Source: RGIG9115 sp045644665
Lineage (GTDB): Bacteria; Bacillota; Clostridia; UBA1381
Direction: 5' to 3'
DNA: 64,000 nt
Assembly (NCBI GenBank): GCA_045644665.1
Contig: JAZRHH010000034.1
Location: 50,895 to 114,894, forward strand
Shown: in pieces, positions 27,555 through 36,354 of the stretch
Layout: each line of letters starts with the position of its first letter
Position numbering within the stretch: the first letter of the stretch is position 1
The notes under the pieces: generated by a model
The model's database searches: none
Seen by the model: only the letters and a program-made list of their open reading frames with translations
Told to the model about the DNA's origin: nothing
Translations under genes and position numbers: made by a program

Positions 27555-28595
27555 GTGCCACAGCCCAAAGTAAGCATTATCGTTCCTGTATATAATGCGG
27601 AGAAATATCTTGAAAGATGTATAAACTCTCTTAAAAACCAGTCTCTTGAAGACATTGAAATAATACTTGTAGATGATGCTTCATCTGATTTATCGCCTCA
27701 AATATGTGATAAAGCCTTCCGTGAGGATCCTCGTATAAAAGTTATTCATAAAGTTAACGAGGGCGCGGGAAAGGCACGAAATGCCGCACTCCAAATTGCA
27801 ACAGGTAAATATATCGGTTTTGTAGACTCTGACGATTTTATAGAGAAGGATATGTTTAAAACCCTTTTCGAAAAAGCAGAAAAATACAATTCCGAACTGG
27901 TAATGTCAGGAGTTTTGTTTGTAGACGGAAATATGTTCAGTAAAGAAGGGGAGCGTACACTCAAGACATATTTTGATAAGGATACTCATTTTGAAACTGA
28001 AGAAGATTTAAAAAAGCTTAGAATGGGTATTGTGGGAGCATTGCCTGATGATGCAGATGACAGTAAATACGGAATGAGCATCTGGAAAAACCTGTTCAGA
28101 CGGGATATAATAGAGAAAAAAAGTATTGTTTTTGAATCGGAACGGGAAATGCTTTCAGAGGACGCACTGTTTATGATAGATTACATATCCTCCATAAAAA
28201 AGGCAACAGGAATAAAGGAAGCCTTTTATAATTATTGCAGGAACGAGGATTCAATTTCAAAATCATACAAAAAGGACAGATTTGAAAAAAGTCTTGTCTT
28301 TGTAAGTGAGGTTGAAAAAAGATTTAAAAAGGATATTGAACCCAAAGAATATCAGGTTTATGTTTATAGATTTTGGCAGGCAATGTGTAGAGTGTTATGC
28401 TCACAGGAGATAATGTATAGTAATACTGACTTAAATAAAAGACTCAAAAACGTGTGCACTCACAGTCTCACAGTCAAAGCGCTGAAATCATACCCTATAT
28501 GTAAGCTGCCACTTAAACAAAGGGTGTTTGCATATTGTATGAAGTACAGATTGTACTTTCTCTTAAAAGTACTTGTTGGATTAAGAAGCAAATAG
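27555..28595 (+). CDS. GT2-family glycosyltransferase
   Basis: A GT-A transferase of 346 residues with VSIIVPVYNAEKYLERC at the N-terminus, LVDDASSD for nucleotide binding and the DXD-type VDSDDFIEKDMF. The C-terminal half is helical and poorly conserved. AAGAGGTG at 27541-27548 supports GTG 27555 rather than GTG 27546. It is the first of three consecutive GT2 genes, so the repeat unit probably has several sugars. Confidence 0.87.
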   Translation: MPQPKVSIIVPVYNAEKYLERCINSLKNQSLEDIEIILVDDASSDLSPQICDKAFREDPRIKVIHKVNEGAGKARNAALQIATGKYIGFVDSDDFIEKDMFKTLFEKAEKYNSELVMSGVLFVDGNMFSKEGERTLKTYFDKDTHFETEEDLKKLRMGIVGALPDDADDSKYGMSIWKNLFRRDIIEKKSIVFESEREMLSEDALFMIDYISSIKKATGIKEAFYNYCRNEDSISKSYKKDRFEKSLVFVSEVEKRFKKDIEPKEYQVYVYRFWQAMCRVLCSQEIMYSNTDLNKRLKNVCTHSLTVKALKSYPICKLPLKQRVFAYCMKYRLYFLLKVLVGLRSK

Positions 28596-28605
28596 GTGAT
28601 AAGAC

Positions 28606-29625
28606 ATGTTTTTTTCTGTAATTGTACCTGTGTATAAGGTTGAAAAATATTTACCCGGTTGCATAGAAAGTATTTTAGGGCAGACCTTTCCCGATTTTGA
28701 GCTTATTTTGGTTGATGACGGCTCGCCGGATGGTTGTCCCCAGATTTGTGACAGCTACAAAGAAAAGGATAACCGTATAAAAGTAGTGCATAAAACAAAC
28801 GGCGGACTTGCCAGTGCAAGAAGGGCAGGAATAATAGTAGCTGAAGGCGACTATGTGTTAAATGTTGATTCAGATGACCTTATTGAAAAGGACACCCTGG
28901 AGAGCGCACATAAAATAATAACAGATACAAATTGTGAAATGGTATCCTTCTCATATAAATGGGTTAAGAACGGTCAAACAGTTGATATTACAAATGACGG
29001 TCTTGATGAGGGACTTTATGATAAAAGCAGCATTGAAAAGTACATTTACCCCAGGCTCCTAATGGACAAAAACATGAATCACGTTTCCTATTACCTGTCT
29101 GGCAAGGTGGTAAAAAGAGAATTTTTAACACCTCATCAGCTTGCCGTCAGCGAAAAAATATCACTGGGAGAAGATTTTTGCTGCGTTGTTCCTTGTTATC
29201 TTCATGCAAACAGCGTATACATAAGCAAGAAGCAAGCGTATTTATACACAGTAAGAGAGGATTCCCTTTCAAAAGGGTTTAACACAAGGCAAATTTATCT
29301 TGTAGAAGATGTGATAAATGAACTAATAAAAAACAACGTGGATAAGGTGGCAGACTTTAATAATCAGCTTTGCCGCTATTCCTGCTTTATGTGCTTTGCA
29401 ATACTTGCATCGGCCGCAGAGGGCAATCACTTTAAAAGCATAAATGAGATTAAGAAAAATATCTTAAACTCCATTCATGATAAAAAAATTCAGTGTGCAG
29501 AGTTTGAAAATATTTCAATTAAAAGCAAAATATCTGTATTTCTTATGAAAAAGAGATGTTACAGGATAGCATTTTATTTTCTTAATCTTTGTAAAATTAT
29601 TAAAAGTGTACTAAAGAGGAGATAG
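28606..29625 (+). CDS. GT2-family glycosyltransferase
   Basis: A 339-residue GT-A transferase with FSVIVPVYKVEKYLPGC, LVDDGSPDGCPQICD and the DXD-type NVDSDDLIEKD. It is similar in layout to its upstream neighbour and may have arisen by duplication. A short basic tail (SVLKRR) ends the protein. The ribosome binding site is weak (AAATAGGTGAT). Confidence 0.87.
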   Translation: MFFSVIVPVYKVEKYLPGCIESILGQTFPDFELILVDDGSPDGCPQICDSYKEKDNRIKVVHKTNGGLASARRAGIIVAEGDYVLNVDSDDLIEKDTLESAHKIITDTNCEMVSFSYKWVKNGQTVDITNDGLDEGLYDKSSIEKYIYPRLLMDKNMNHVSYYLSGKVVKREFLTPHQLAVSEKISLGEDFCCVVPCYLHANSVYISKKQAYLYTVREDSLSKGFNTRQIYLVEDVINELIKNNVDKVADFNNQLCRYSCFMCFAILASAAEGNHFKSINEIKKNILNSIHDKKIQCAEFENISIKSKISVFLMKKRCYRIAFYFLNLCKIIKSVLKRR

Positions 29626-29630
29626 TTTTT

Positions 29631-30695
29631 ATGAAGCCTGATATATCGGTAATTATGAGTGTTTATAACGGCGAAACATACCTGGCAGAGGCAATAGAAA
29701 GTGTTATAAATCAAACATTCCAAAACTGGGAGCTTATTATTATTAACGATTGCTCCACTGACACCACAGCTGAAATACTTGCAGATTTTTCACTTAGAGA
29801 TAAAAGAATAAAGGTGTATACCAATGAAGTAAACCTAAAACTCCCCTCATCGCTAAACAAGGCTATTTCTCTTAGCTGCGGCAAATACATAGCAAGAATG
29901 GATGCAGATGATATCTGCCTTCCTGACAGGCTTGAAAAGCAATATAAGTTTATGGAAGAGCGCAGTGATGTGGCACTGTCATCATGCAGATTTTTAACAG
30001 TTAAAAATGGTGTATACGCATCAGGGGGTGCAGGAGGACGATGTGATTTTGGGGCGCTTAAAGCAATGCTGCTTGTGGCAAATCCAATACTACATCCCGG
30101 TGTTATTGCCAAGTCGGAAATAATGAAAAAGCTTAATTATGATACTACCCTTACCTGTACCGAGGACCTTGAGCTTTGGACAAGAATGGTAATGAGTAAT
30201 CAGAAAATTGAGATTTTACCGGAATGCCTTTTGATATATCGCCTTCACGATAAACAAATAACAAGCACTACTCTTGAAAGGCAGCATACTGAGGTGCTTA
30301 AAATAGAGCAAAAATACTATGGCTCTATGCTTAAAGAAATGGACAAAGGGATGGCAGAATTTTATATCAGCGGCATTTATTTTAAGGAAAATGCTGATAT
30401 TGATAAATTCCTTGAATATACAAAATGGCTAAGAAGTTTAACATCTAAAAACTTCAAAAAGAACATGGTAAATTACGCACTTTTTGAAATTTTGGCAGAG
30501 TATAAAAGATGTGGCATATCAAAGGCAGATGTTATAAAAGCAATGCTCGCCTTTAATCCATGCTTTTTGGCTAAAGAATTAATACGAAGGAAAATAGCTG
30601 CAAAGAAAGACATTAAAAAATGTATGAATGTTGCAGATCGTATAGGTCTTAAGCAGACATCGGGAACAAAGGAGTTTCCAATTTTTGAAAAATAA
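29631..30695 (+). CDS. GT2-family glycosyltransferase
   Basis: A 354-residue GT-A transferase with ISVIMSVYNGETYLAEA, IINDCSTDTT and the metal site ARMDADDICLPDRL. It is of the group that often transfers rhamnose, galactose or similar sugars, but the donor is not readable from sequence. AGAGGAGATAG precedes the ATG, five bases after the previous stop. Confidence 0.87.
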   Translation: MKPDISVIMSVYNGETYLAEAIESVINQTFQNWELIIINDCSTDTTAEILADFSLRDKRIKVYTNEVNLKLPSSLNKAISLSCGKYIARMDADDICLPDRLEKQYKFMEERSDVALSSCRFLTVKNGVYASGGAGGRCDFGALKAMLLVANPILHPGVIAKSEIMKKLNYDTTLTCTEDLELWTRMVMSNQKIEILPECLLIYRLHDKQITSTTLERQHTEVLKIEQKYYGSMLKEMDKGMAEFYISGIYFKENADIDKFLEYTKWLRSLTSKNFKKNMVNYALFEILAEYKRCGISKADVIKAMLAFNPCFLAKELIRRKIAAKKDIKKCMNVADRIGLKQTSGTKEFPIFEK

Positions 30696-30713
30696 GTAGC
30701 AGGAGCATGAAAA

Positions 30714-32078
30714 ATGCAAATTTTTGAATACCCTTATGTGATTATAACTATCCTTGCAATATTTTTCATTGTAATGGGACTGGTTGGACTACACTTTACA
30801 ATGAAGTCTGTAAAAGCGGCAAAGGAAGCACCGGAGAAAGGCTTTTGTGGTATAGGAAAAATAGAAAGCGATTTTGAGAAAGCGGTAGCCGTAAGAAAAA
30901 ACTGTTGTCTTGTTTATATTTCACTATCTCTCGACAGTATGAAAAGGCTTCATTCGGAAGCAAAAGCCATGAGAATGTATGAACAGGTCAAAAGAATTTT
31001 ATTAAAGCATTTTGGCTACGGTGCCGGTGGAGAAATTTCTCTCTACGGAAAGGATAATTTTCTGGCACTTAATAGTCTGGATGAAATTGAAATTACACGT
31101 TGCATAGACAAATGCTATGAGGAAATCAATGAAACCTTTATAGCTCATGGGGCAGTTAATGCCATACGTATAAAATTCGGATACCACCTTACAAGCTCAA
31201 CAGAAGTAACCTTTAAAAATGCACTTATCAGGGCAAAACAGGCCTTGGGTATGGCAGAGGATAAGAATGTTTTATACGCTAGATGGGATAACATAAACGG
31301 AAAAGAGTTTGAAAGAAAAATCAAAATAGAAAAAAGCATACAAGACGAAATTGACAATAATAGATTTTTTCTTGAATATCAACCTATAATAGATGCTAAA
31401 ACAAACAAAATTATGGGTGCAGAGGTGCTTTCAAGGCTTAATTCCCTTACGGAGGGGATTGTAACCCCACACCATTTTCTTTCTGCAGTAAATAATGTGG
31501 GATTAAACGAAAAATTTGATTATTATATCCTTGAAAAAAATTGCAAATGGATTTCAAGTGATAAAGCCGGCCGCACTAAGTATGTATATACAATTAATTT
31601 CTCACGACATACCCTTTGTGACCAAAAGGGCGCCGAAAATATAATAAACATTATAGAAAAATATGGGATTGATTATTCCTGTATTGCTGTTGAAATCCTT
31701 GAGGATAAAAGCTTAAATGAAGATGAAAAATCTATAATGATAAGAAACCTGAAGCTATTAAAAGAAAAAGGAATTTTAATTCTTTTAGATGACTTCGGAA
31801 AAGGATATACCAGCTTTGGTGATTTGTCGGATTTTGATATAAGCATTGTAAAAATTGATAAGGCAATCACGCAAAATGCCACTAATCAAACAGGATTTTT
31901 AATCCTAAAAAATATTATCAGAACTGCGCACGACTTAGGATTTAAAACCTTGTGTGAGGGTATAGAAACACAGCAGCACAAGAAAACAGTAGTAGATGCC
32001 GGCTGTGATATGCTTCAAGGGTATTATTTTTATAGGCCAATGCCCGTTACACAATTTGAAACATTATTTGATAAATAA
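30714..32078 (+). CDS. membrane protein with degenerate GGDEF and intact EAL domain (c-di-GMP phosphodiesterase)
   Basis: The 454-residue protein has one N-terminal membrane segment (about 8-28), a GGDEF-like domain whose signature is GKDNF, and an EAL domain from about 203. EAL-domain residues are kept: Glu237 in AEVLSRL, Asn in TINFSR, Glu in VEILED, the Asp pair 359-360 in LLDDFGKGYTSF, Lys in VKIDKA, Glu in CEGIET and Gln in QGYYFYRP. It should hydrolyse c-di-GMP to pGpG. The degenerate GGDEF part probably has a regulatory role. Its place among glycosyltransferase genes suggests local shut-off of c-di-GMP signalling to the co-polymerase. Confidence 0.85.
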   Translation: MQIFEYPYVIITILAIFFIVMGLVGLHFTMKSVKAAKEAPEKGFCGIGKIESDFEKAVAVRKNCCLVYISLSLDSMKRLHSEAKAMRMYEQVKRILLKHFGYGAGGEISLYGKDNFLALNSLDEIEITRCIDKCYEEINETFIAHGAVNAIRIKFGYHLTSSTEVTFKNALIRAKQALGMAEDKNVLYARWDNINGKEFERKIKIEKSIQDEIDNNRFFLEYQPIIDAKTNKIMGAEVLSRLNSLTEGIVTPHHFLSAVNNVGLNEKFDYYILEKNCKWISSDKAGRTKYVYTINFSRHTLCDQKGAENIINIIEKYGIDYSCIAVEILEDKSLNEDEKSIMIRNLKLLKEKGILILLDDFGKGYTSFGDLSDFDISIVKIDKAITQNATNQTGFLILKNIIRTAHDLGFKTLCEGIETQQHKKTVVDAGCDMLQGYYFYRPMPVTQFETLFDK

Positions 32079-32091
32079 TAAGGTGATTTTT

Positions 32092-33018
32092 ATGTTATCC
32101 GTAATTATTCCAGCATACAATGAAGAGAAGTGCATCAAATCTGCACATGCAACAATACATTCCCTGCTTACAGAAAACAATATTGATGGTGAGTTTATTT
32201 TTGTAGACGATGGCTCATCAGACCAAACATACAAAATAATAAATGAACTTTCTTTAGAAGAAGAAAATATAGTAGGGCTTCATTTTTCGAGAAATTTTGG
32301 GAAAGAATCTGCTATATCTGCAGGACTTGCAGCAGCAAGCGGAAGCTGCGCCGTAGTAATTGACTGTGACCTTCAACATCCGCCGGAAAAGATAATTGAA
32401 ATGTATCGCTTGTGGGAACAGGGGTATGAAATTGTTGAAGGAATTAAAAAAGCCCGGGGCCAGGAAAAAAAGATGTACAGTATTGGTGCAAAATTCTTTT
32501 ATTCAGTCATAAGCCGTATGGCAGGGTTTGATATGGCAAACTCATCAGACTTTAAGCTTTTGGACAGAAAAGTAATTGATGTACTTAATAAAATGCCCGA
32601 AAGAGGGTTTTTTAGAGCAATTTCTTATTGGGTAGGATATAACAAAGCAACAGTTGAATATGACGTAAGAGAGCGTGTGGAGGGCCAATCCAAGTGGTCA
32701 GCAACCGGGCTTGTAAAATATGCACTTTCAAATATTTCGTCATACTCTACCGCACCAATGCAAACTGTAACAGTTCTTGGCTTTGTGATGCTTATAATAT
32801 CAGTAATTTTTGGCGTCTGGGCACTTATCGACAAAATAATCGGCAGAGCTCTTGAAGGTATGACAACAGTTATAATTATAACTATTTTTATAGGAAGTAT
32901 AATTATGATAAGCCTGGGCATTATAGGTTACTACATTGCCCGTATTTATGAAGAAATAAAAGGAAGACCAAAATACATAATATCATCCACAATAAAGAGT
33001 ATAAAGAAGGTAAGGTAA
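32092..33018 (+). CDS. GtrB/DPM1-like polyprenyl-phosphate glycosyltransferase
   Basis: A 308-residue protein with an N-terminal GT2 domain (LSVIIPAYNEEKCIKSA, FVDDGSSD, VVIDCDLQHPPE) and two C-terminal membrane segments near 225-250 and 260-285. This is the layout of GtrB-type enzymes that load glucose or another hexose on undecaprenyl phosphate. It fits as the donor supplier for the GtrII-like protein at 16.3 kb, so the locus probably adds a side-branch sugar outside the membrane. The ATG at 32092 follows AAGGTGAT; longer versions would overlap the EAL gene. Confidence 0.85.
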   Translation: MLSVIIPAYNEEKCIKSAHATIHSLLTENNIDGEFIFVDDGSSDQTYKIINELSLEEENIVGLHFSRNFGKESAISAGLAAASGSCAVVIDCDLQHPPEKIIEMYRLWEQGYEIVEGIKKARGQEKKMYSIGAKFFYSVISRMAGFDMANSSDFKLLDRKVIDVLNKMPERGFFRAISYWVGYNKATVEYDVRERVEGQSKWSATGLVKYALSNISSYSTAPMQTVTVLGFVMLIISVIFGVWALIDKIIGRALEGMTTVIIITIFIGSIIMISLGIIGYYIARIYEEIKGRPKYIISSTIKSIKKVR

Positions 33019-33059
33019 TTTTTGCACAGGAAATGAATTTGTATAAGGAGTAGTACAAA

Positions 33060-33833
33060 ATGGAAAGTAAAATGACAGAAAGCATTTTAGAAGGCCTTCA
33101 AAATAATGAATTTAAGATGTATCTGCAGTTTATAGTTGACAGCAAAACCAAAAAAATTGTTTCAGCGGAAGCACTTTCAAGGTGGCATAGCCCTGAAAAA
33201 GGCATTGTAGGACCTGTAAATTATATTGGACATATGGAATCTGAGGGACTAATCAGTAAGCATGATTTTTATATGTTTGAGCTTGCTTGCCGTCAGCTTG
33301 AAAAATGGAGCAACACAGAGTACAAAGACATTTCAATTTCCTGCAATTTTACAAGAATAACCCTTTCGGAAGAAGACTGTTTTGATAAACTTAAAAAGAT
33401 TTCGAGTAATTATAATTTTGATAAATCAAAGCTTGCAATCGAAATTTCCGAGGATGCTGTTGAAAGGGACAGAGAGATTGCGAAAAGAAACGTAAGGCAG
33501 AGCAAAGACCTTGGTTTTACATTTTATCTTGATGATTTTGGATGCGGCTATGCATCACTTATAAACCTGTGTGATTATCCGGTAGATGTGGTAAAAATTG
33601 ACCGGCAGATTCTCCTTAAAACAGATACCAAACGGGGAAGAGACCTCTTCCATGGCATAGTAAACCTATCCCACGACCTTGACCTTGAGGTTGTGTGTGA
33701 GGGCGTTGAAACAGCGGAGCAAAACTCGCTTGTTTCAAATTCGGGATGCAACTATATACAGGGCTGGTATTATTCAAAGCCTATGCCTCTTGAAGAATGT
33801 GATAATTTCGTAAGGGAATATGTGGCGGTATAA
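33060..33833 (+). CDS. stand-alone EAL-domain c-di-GMP phosphodiesterase
   Basis: A 257-residue soluble protein made only of an EAL domain. All key residues are visible: EAL at 37-39, Asn in SCNFTR, Glu in AIEISED, the Asp pair 158-159 in LDDFGCGYASL, Lys in VKIDRQ, Glu in CEGVET and Gln in QGWYYSKP. It should be an active c-di-GMP phosphodiesterase. It is the last gene of the run that opens with a diguanylate cyclase, so the operon encodes both making and breaking of the signal. AAGGAGTAGTACAAA precedes the ATG. Confidence 0.88.
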   Translation: MESKMTESILEGLQNNEFKMYLQFIVDSKTKKIVSAEALSRWHSPEKGIVGPVNYIGHMESEGLISKHDFYMFELACRQLEKWSNTEYKDISISCNFTRITLSEEDCFDKLKKISSNYNFDKSKLAIEISEDAVERDREIAKRNVRQSKDLGFTFYLDDFGCGYASLINLCDYPVDVVKIDRQILLKTDTKRGRDLFHGIVNLSHDLDLEVVCEGVETAEQNSLVSNSGCNYIQGWYYSKPMPLEECDNFVREYVAV

Positions 33834-33893
33834 AAGATTTCGCCTTACAAACAAAAATAGTGCAAATATACTACTTGCACAATAAAATAAAAA

Positions 33894-33974
33894 TCACAAA
33901 AAGTTGGTAGCGACAGAGAATCGTCGTGAGGGCGTTTACAACCGAACAGATGATCCGAGCGTGACTTTTTGTGA
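33894..33974. other. unexplained structured element with 11-bp terminal inverted repeats
   Basis: TCACAAAAAGT at 33894-33904 and ACTTTTTGTGA at 33964-33974 are perfect inverted repeats. The enclosed 59 bases are clearly richer in G+C than the flanks and contain a smaller hairpin (GCGAC / GTCGT). It lies between the EAL gene and the tRNA-Leu terminator. It could be a small RNA, a miniature repeat or a terminator-like structure. A small GTGCAA/TTGCAC repeat lies just to the left (33861-33881). No protein is supported in 33834-34050. Confidence 0.45.
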
Positions 33975-34011
33975 AAAAGGAAGAGCAGCGACATGAGCAG
34001 ACTCTGGTTTT

Positions 34012-34048
34012 GAAAAAAAACAGAGCAAGCAATATAAAGCTTGCTCTG
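34012..34048 (-). terminator. tRNA-Leu terminator
   Basis: Read on the minus strand, CAGAGCAAGC / GCTTGCTCTG pair across an eight-base loop and are followed by eight T residues, just after the tRNA. Confidence 0.9.
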
Positions 34049-34051
34049 AAG

Positions 34052-34135
34052 TGGTGCGGCTGAAAGGACTTGAACCTTCACGTCGGGGACACTAGATCCT
34101 AAGTCTAGCGCGTCTGCCAATTCCGCCACAGCCGC
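34052..34135 (-). tRNA. tRNA-Leu (anticodon UAG)
   Basis: The minus strand folds into a class II tRNA with acceptor stem GCGGCTG / CAGCCGC, discriminator A and an encoded CCA end. The anticodon stem CTAGA / TCTAG holds loop CTTAGGA, giving anticodon UAG, which reads CUA and related leucine codons. A variable arm and the GGTTCAAGTCC T-arm are visible. It has its own consensus promoter and terminator. Confidence 0.96.
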
Positions 34136-34162
34136 ATGTGAATTAGTATCACAACATTTAGT

Positions 34163-34191
34163 ATTATATCACAAATTTTCTTGTTTGTCAA
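34163..34191 (-). promoter_or_regulatory. tRNA-Leu promoter
   Basis: On the minus strand perfect TTGACA (34191-34186) and TATAAT (34168-34163) boxes are 17 bases apart, placing the transcription start about 20 bases before the tRNA. Confidence 0.85.
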
Positions 34192-34222
34192 CCAGAAAAT
34201 AAAAAAGTTTTAACAAGTATAT

Positions 34223-34255
34223 AAAAAAAGTGTGTTGCATATGCAACACACTTTT
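34223..34255 (-). terminator. terminator after rplA
   Basis: A perfect palindrome AAAAGTGTGTTGCAT / ATGCAACACACTTTT followed by further T residues on the minus strand ends the rplA transcript. Confidence 0.88.
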
Positions 34256-34269
34256 AAAATTCAAGTCTA

Positions 34270-34962
34270 TTAGCCAATCTTAGCACCGTTGAGCTTAATG
34301 CCAGGGCCCATTGTAGAAGCTACAACAACGCTTCTGAGGTATTGACCCTTTGCTGCAGCAGGCTTCGCTTTAATGATAGCATTCATGAGAGCGTTAAAAT
34401 TCTCTGTAAGCTTTTCAGCTCCGAATGAAGCCTTACCGATTGGGCAGTGAATGATGTTTGTCTTGTCAAGACGGTACTCAATTTTACCAGCTTTGATTTC
34501 GTTAACAGCCTTTGTTACATCCATTGTAACTGTACCAGCCTTTGGTGAAGGCATAAGACCCTTAGGACCAAGAACCTTACCGAGACGACCTACAACGCCC
34601 ATCATGTCAGGTGTTGCAACTACAACATCGAAATCAAACCAGTTTTCACTTTGAATCTTTGTAACCATATCCATTTCGCCAACATAGTCTGCACCTGCAG
34701 CAGTAGCTTCGTCTGCTTTAGGTCCTTTAGCGAATACAAGCACCTTAGCTGTTTTACCTGTTCCGTGTGGTAAAACGATAGCGCCTCTAACCTGCTGGTC
34801 AGCGTGTCTTGAGTCAACACCGAGTTTTACATGAACTTCGATTGTTTCGTCAAACTTTGCTTTAGCAGTCTTTGTTACAAGGTCAAGTGCTTCGTTAACC
34901 TCGTATAATTTTGTTTTATCGACAAGCTTTGTGCTGTCCTGATATTTCTTTCCTCTGAACAT
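34270..34962 (-). CDS. rplA: 50S ribosomal protein L1
   Basis: A 230-residue ribosomal protein L1, which forms the L1 stalk on 23S rRNA and often represses its own operon. Signatures include MFRGKKYQDS at the start, VRGAIVLPHGTGK and the PKAGTVTMDVTKAV region. GGAGG at about 34971-34975 supports the ATG at 34962. It follows rplK on the same transcript. Unlike the common order, rplJ and rplL do not follow; a terminator and a tRNA gene come next. Confidence 0.96.
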   Translation of the reverse strand: MFRGKKYQDSTKLVDKTKLYEVNEALDLVTKTAKAKFDETIEVHVKLGVDSRHADQQVRGAIVLPHGTGKTAKVLVFAKGPKADEATAAGADYVGEMDMVTKIQSENWFDFDVVVATPDMMGVVGRLGKVLGPKGLMPSPKAGTVTMDVTKAVNEIKAGKIEYRLDKTNIIHCPIGKASFGAEKLTENFNALMNAIIKAKPAAAKGQYLRSVVVASTMGPGIKLNGAKIG

Positions 34963-35030
34963 TTCATTATCCTCCTTTGTGGTCAAACAAGGCAATTTTT
35001 GCCTCTCCCACCTAATTTCAGCAGTTTAAA

Positions 35031-35456
35031 TTATTCTTCTACTAATACACCCATGCTGCGTGCAGTACCTGCAACCATGCTCATAGCAGCTTCTAAGCTA
35101 CCTGCATTAAGGTCAGGCATCTTCTGCTCTGCAATAGCTTGAAGGTCAGCTTTCTTTAAAGTAGCAACCTTTGTCTTGTTAGGAACACCTGAACCGCTTT
35201 GGATATTACATGCCTTCTTAATAAGAACAGCAGCTGGTGGTGTCTTTGTGATGAATGAGAATGAACGGTCTGCATAAACTGTGATAACAACAGGGATAAT
35301 AAGACCTGCATCCTTAGCTGTCTTTTCGTTGAATTCCTTAGTAAACTGTACAATGTTTACACCGTGTTGACCGAGTGCCGGACCAACAGGGGGAGCCGGT
35401 GTTGCTTTGCCGGCAGGAATTTGTAATTTGATATAACCTGCAACTTTTTGAGCCAT
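35031..35456 (-). CDS. rplK: 50S ribosomal protein L11
   Basis: L11 binds the GTPase-associated region of 23S rRNA and is needed for stringent response signalling. The 141-residue length is standard. MAQKVAGYIKLQIPAGKA and PPVGPALGQHGVNI are diagnostic. The start at 35456 lies eight bases after AAGGAGG; a GTG at 35465 would overlap that site. It lies between nusG and rplA. Confidence 0.96.
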   Translation of the reverse strand: MAQKVAGYIKLQIPAGKATPAPPVGPALGQHGVNIVQFTKEFNEKTAKDAGLIIPVVITVYADRSFSFITKTPPAAVLIKKACNIQSGSGVPNKTKVATLKKADLQAIAEQKMPDLNAGSLEAAMSMVAGTARSMGVLVEE

Positions 35457-35565
35457 AAATGGCACCTCCTTAAAAATACGTGTGGTAATTACGGGCTTTG
35501 TGCCCTCCCACTGAAAAACCAGAGGGAAATATATAAACGGACCATCCGTTTATAACATAAATTAA

Positions 35566-36090
35566 TTAGTCGATGCGAGTAACTTGGTTTGCATCGATTT
35601 CCAGAGAAACCTCTCTGTCAAACATGTTGATTTTGGCTGAAACTTTTCTTGTTTCTGTGTCAACCTTTTCAACAATACCGGAAAATCCTTCCATTGGACC
35701 GGATTTAACCGAAATTCTGTCACCTGCGGACAAGTTAATATCGGCTTGGCGTACTTTTTCAACGCCCATTTTACGAACCTCTTCATCAGTTAACGCAACC
35801 GGTTTGGATCCGGGACCGACAAATCCGGTAACACCTCTTGTGTTTCTTACAATATACCAGCTTTCGTCCGTCATAACCATTTTAATTACAACATAACCCG
35901 GGAAAAGCTTATGCTTTACGGTTTTTGTTGTTTCATTGGTTGTTTCTTCAACGTCTTCAACAGGAACATCAACGCTGTGAATTAAGTGCTGAAGACCACG
36001 ATTTTCAACGGTTTTTTCGATATTTGCTTTTACCTTATTTTCGTATCCGGAATATGTGTGAGCCACATACCATTTAGCGTCCGCTGCCAT
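35566..36090 (-). CDS. nusG: transcription termination/antitermination factor NusG
   Basis: The 174-residue protein has the NGN domain (KWYVAHTYSGYENKVKANIE at the start, GYVVIKMVMTDESWYIVRNT) and a C-terminal KOW domain (AGDRISVKSGPMEGFSGIV). NusG binds RNA polymerase and links it to Rho or the ribosome. It sits between secE and rplK as usual. AGGAGGAGAACTTT precedes the ATG. Confidence 0.96.
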   Translation of the reverse strand: MAADAKWYVAHTYSGYENKVKANIEKTVENRGLQHLIHSVDVPVEDVEETTNETTKTVKHKLFPGYVVIKMVMTDESWYIVRNTRGVTGFVGPGSKPVALTDEEVRKMGVEKVRQADINLSAGDRISVKSGPMEGFSGIVEKVDTETRKVSAKINMFDREVSLEIDANQVTRID

Positions 36091-36120
36091 AAAGTTCTCC
36101 TCCTTTTCCTACTATTATAA

Positions 36121-36336
36121 CTAATTTGTTATAACACGGAAGAGCTGAGAAAATCCTAAGTCTAAAACTGCCAGGATAATGGCAACAACCGCGATGAATA
36201 CCAAAATAACTGCTGTGTTACGAATCAATTGTGACTTTGAGGGCCATGTTGCCTTTGCGAGCTCTGACTTTGTTTCTGTAAAGAAGCCGGAGATTCTCTT
36301 TGCAAGACTTTTCTTGTTTGTCTTGTTTTCAGACAT
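36121..36336 (-). CDS. secE: preprotein translocase subunit SecE
   Basis: A 71-residue short-form SecE with one C-terminal membrane segment (about 42-63) and the conserved amphipathic stretch SELAKATWPSKSQLIRNT. It clamps SecY in the inner membrane. The gene is between rpmG and nusG, as in most Firmicutes. Confidence 0.95.
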   Translation of the reverse strand: MSENKTNKKSLAKRISGFFTETKSELAKATWPSKSQLIRNTAVILVFIAVVAIILAVLDLGFSQLFRVITN

Positions 36337-36354
36337 AATAACACATCCTATCTT

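Noticed and set aside
33845..34129. 94-codon frame over tRNA-Leu and the structured element
   Set aside because: It translates the tRNA and its terminator; non-coding RNA explains the sequence.
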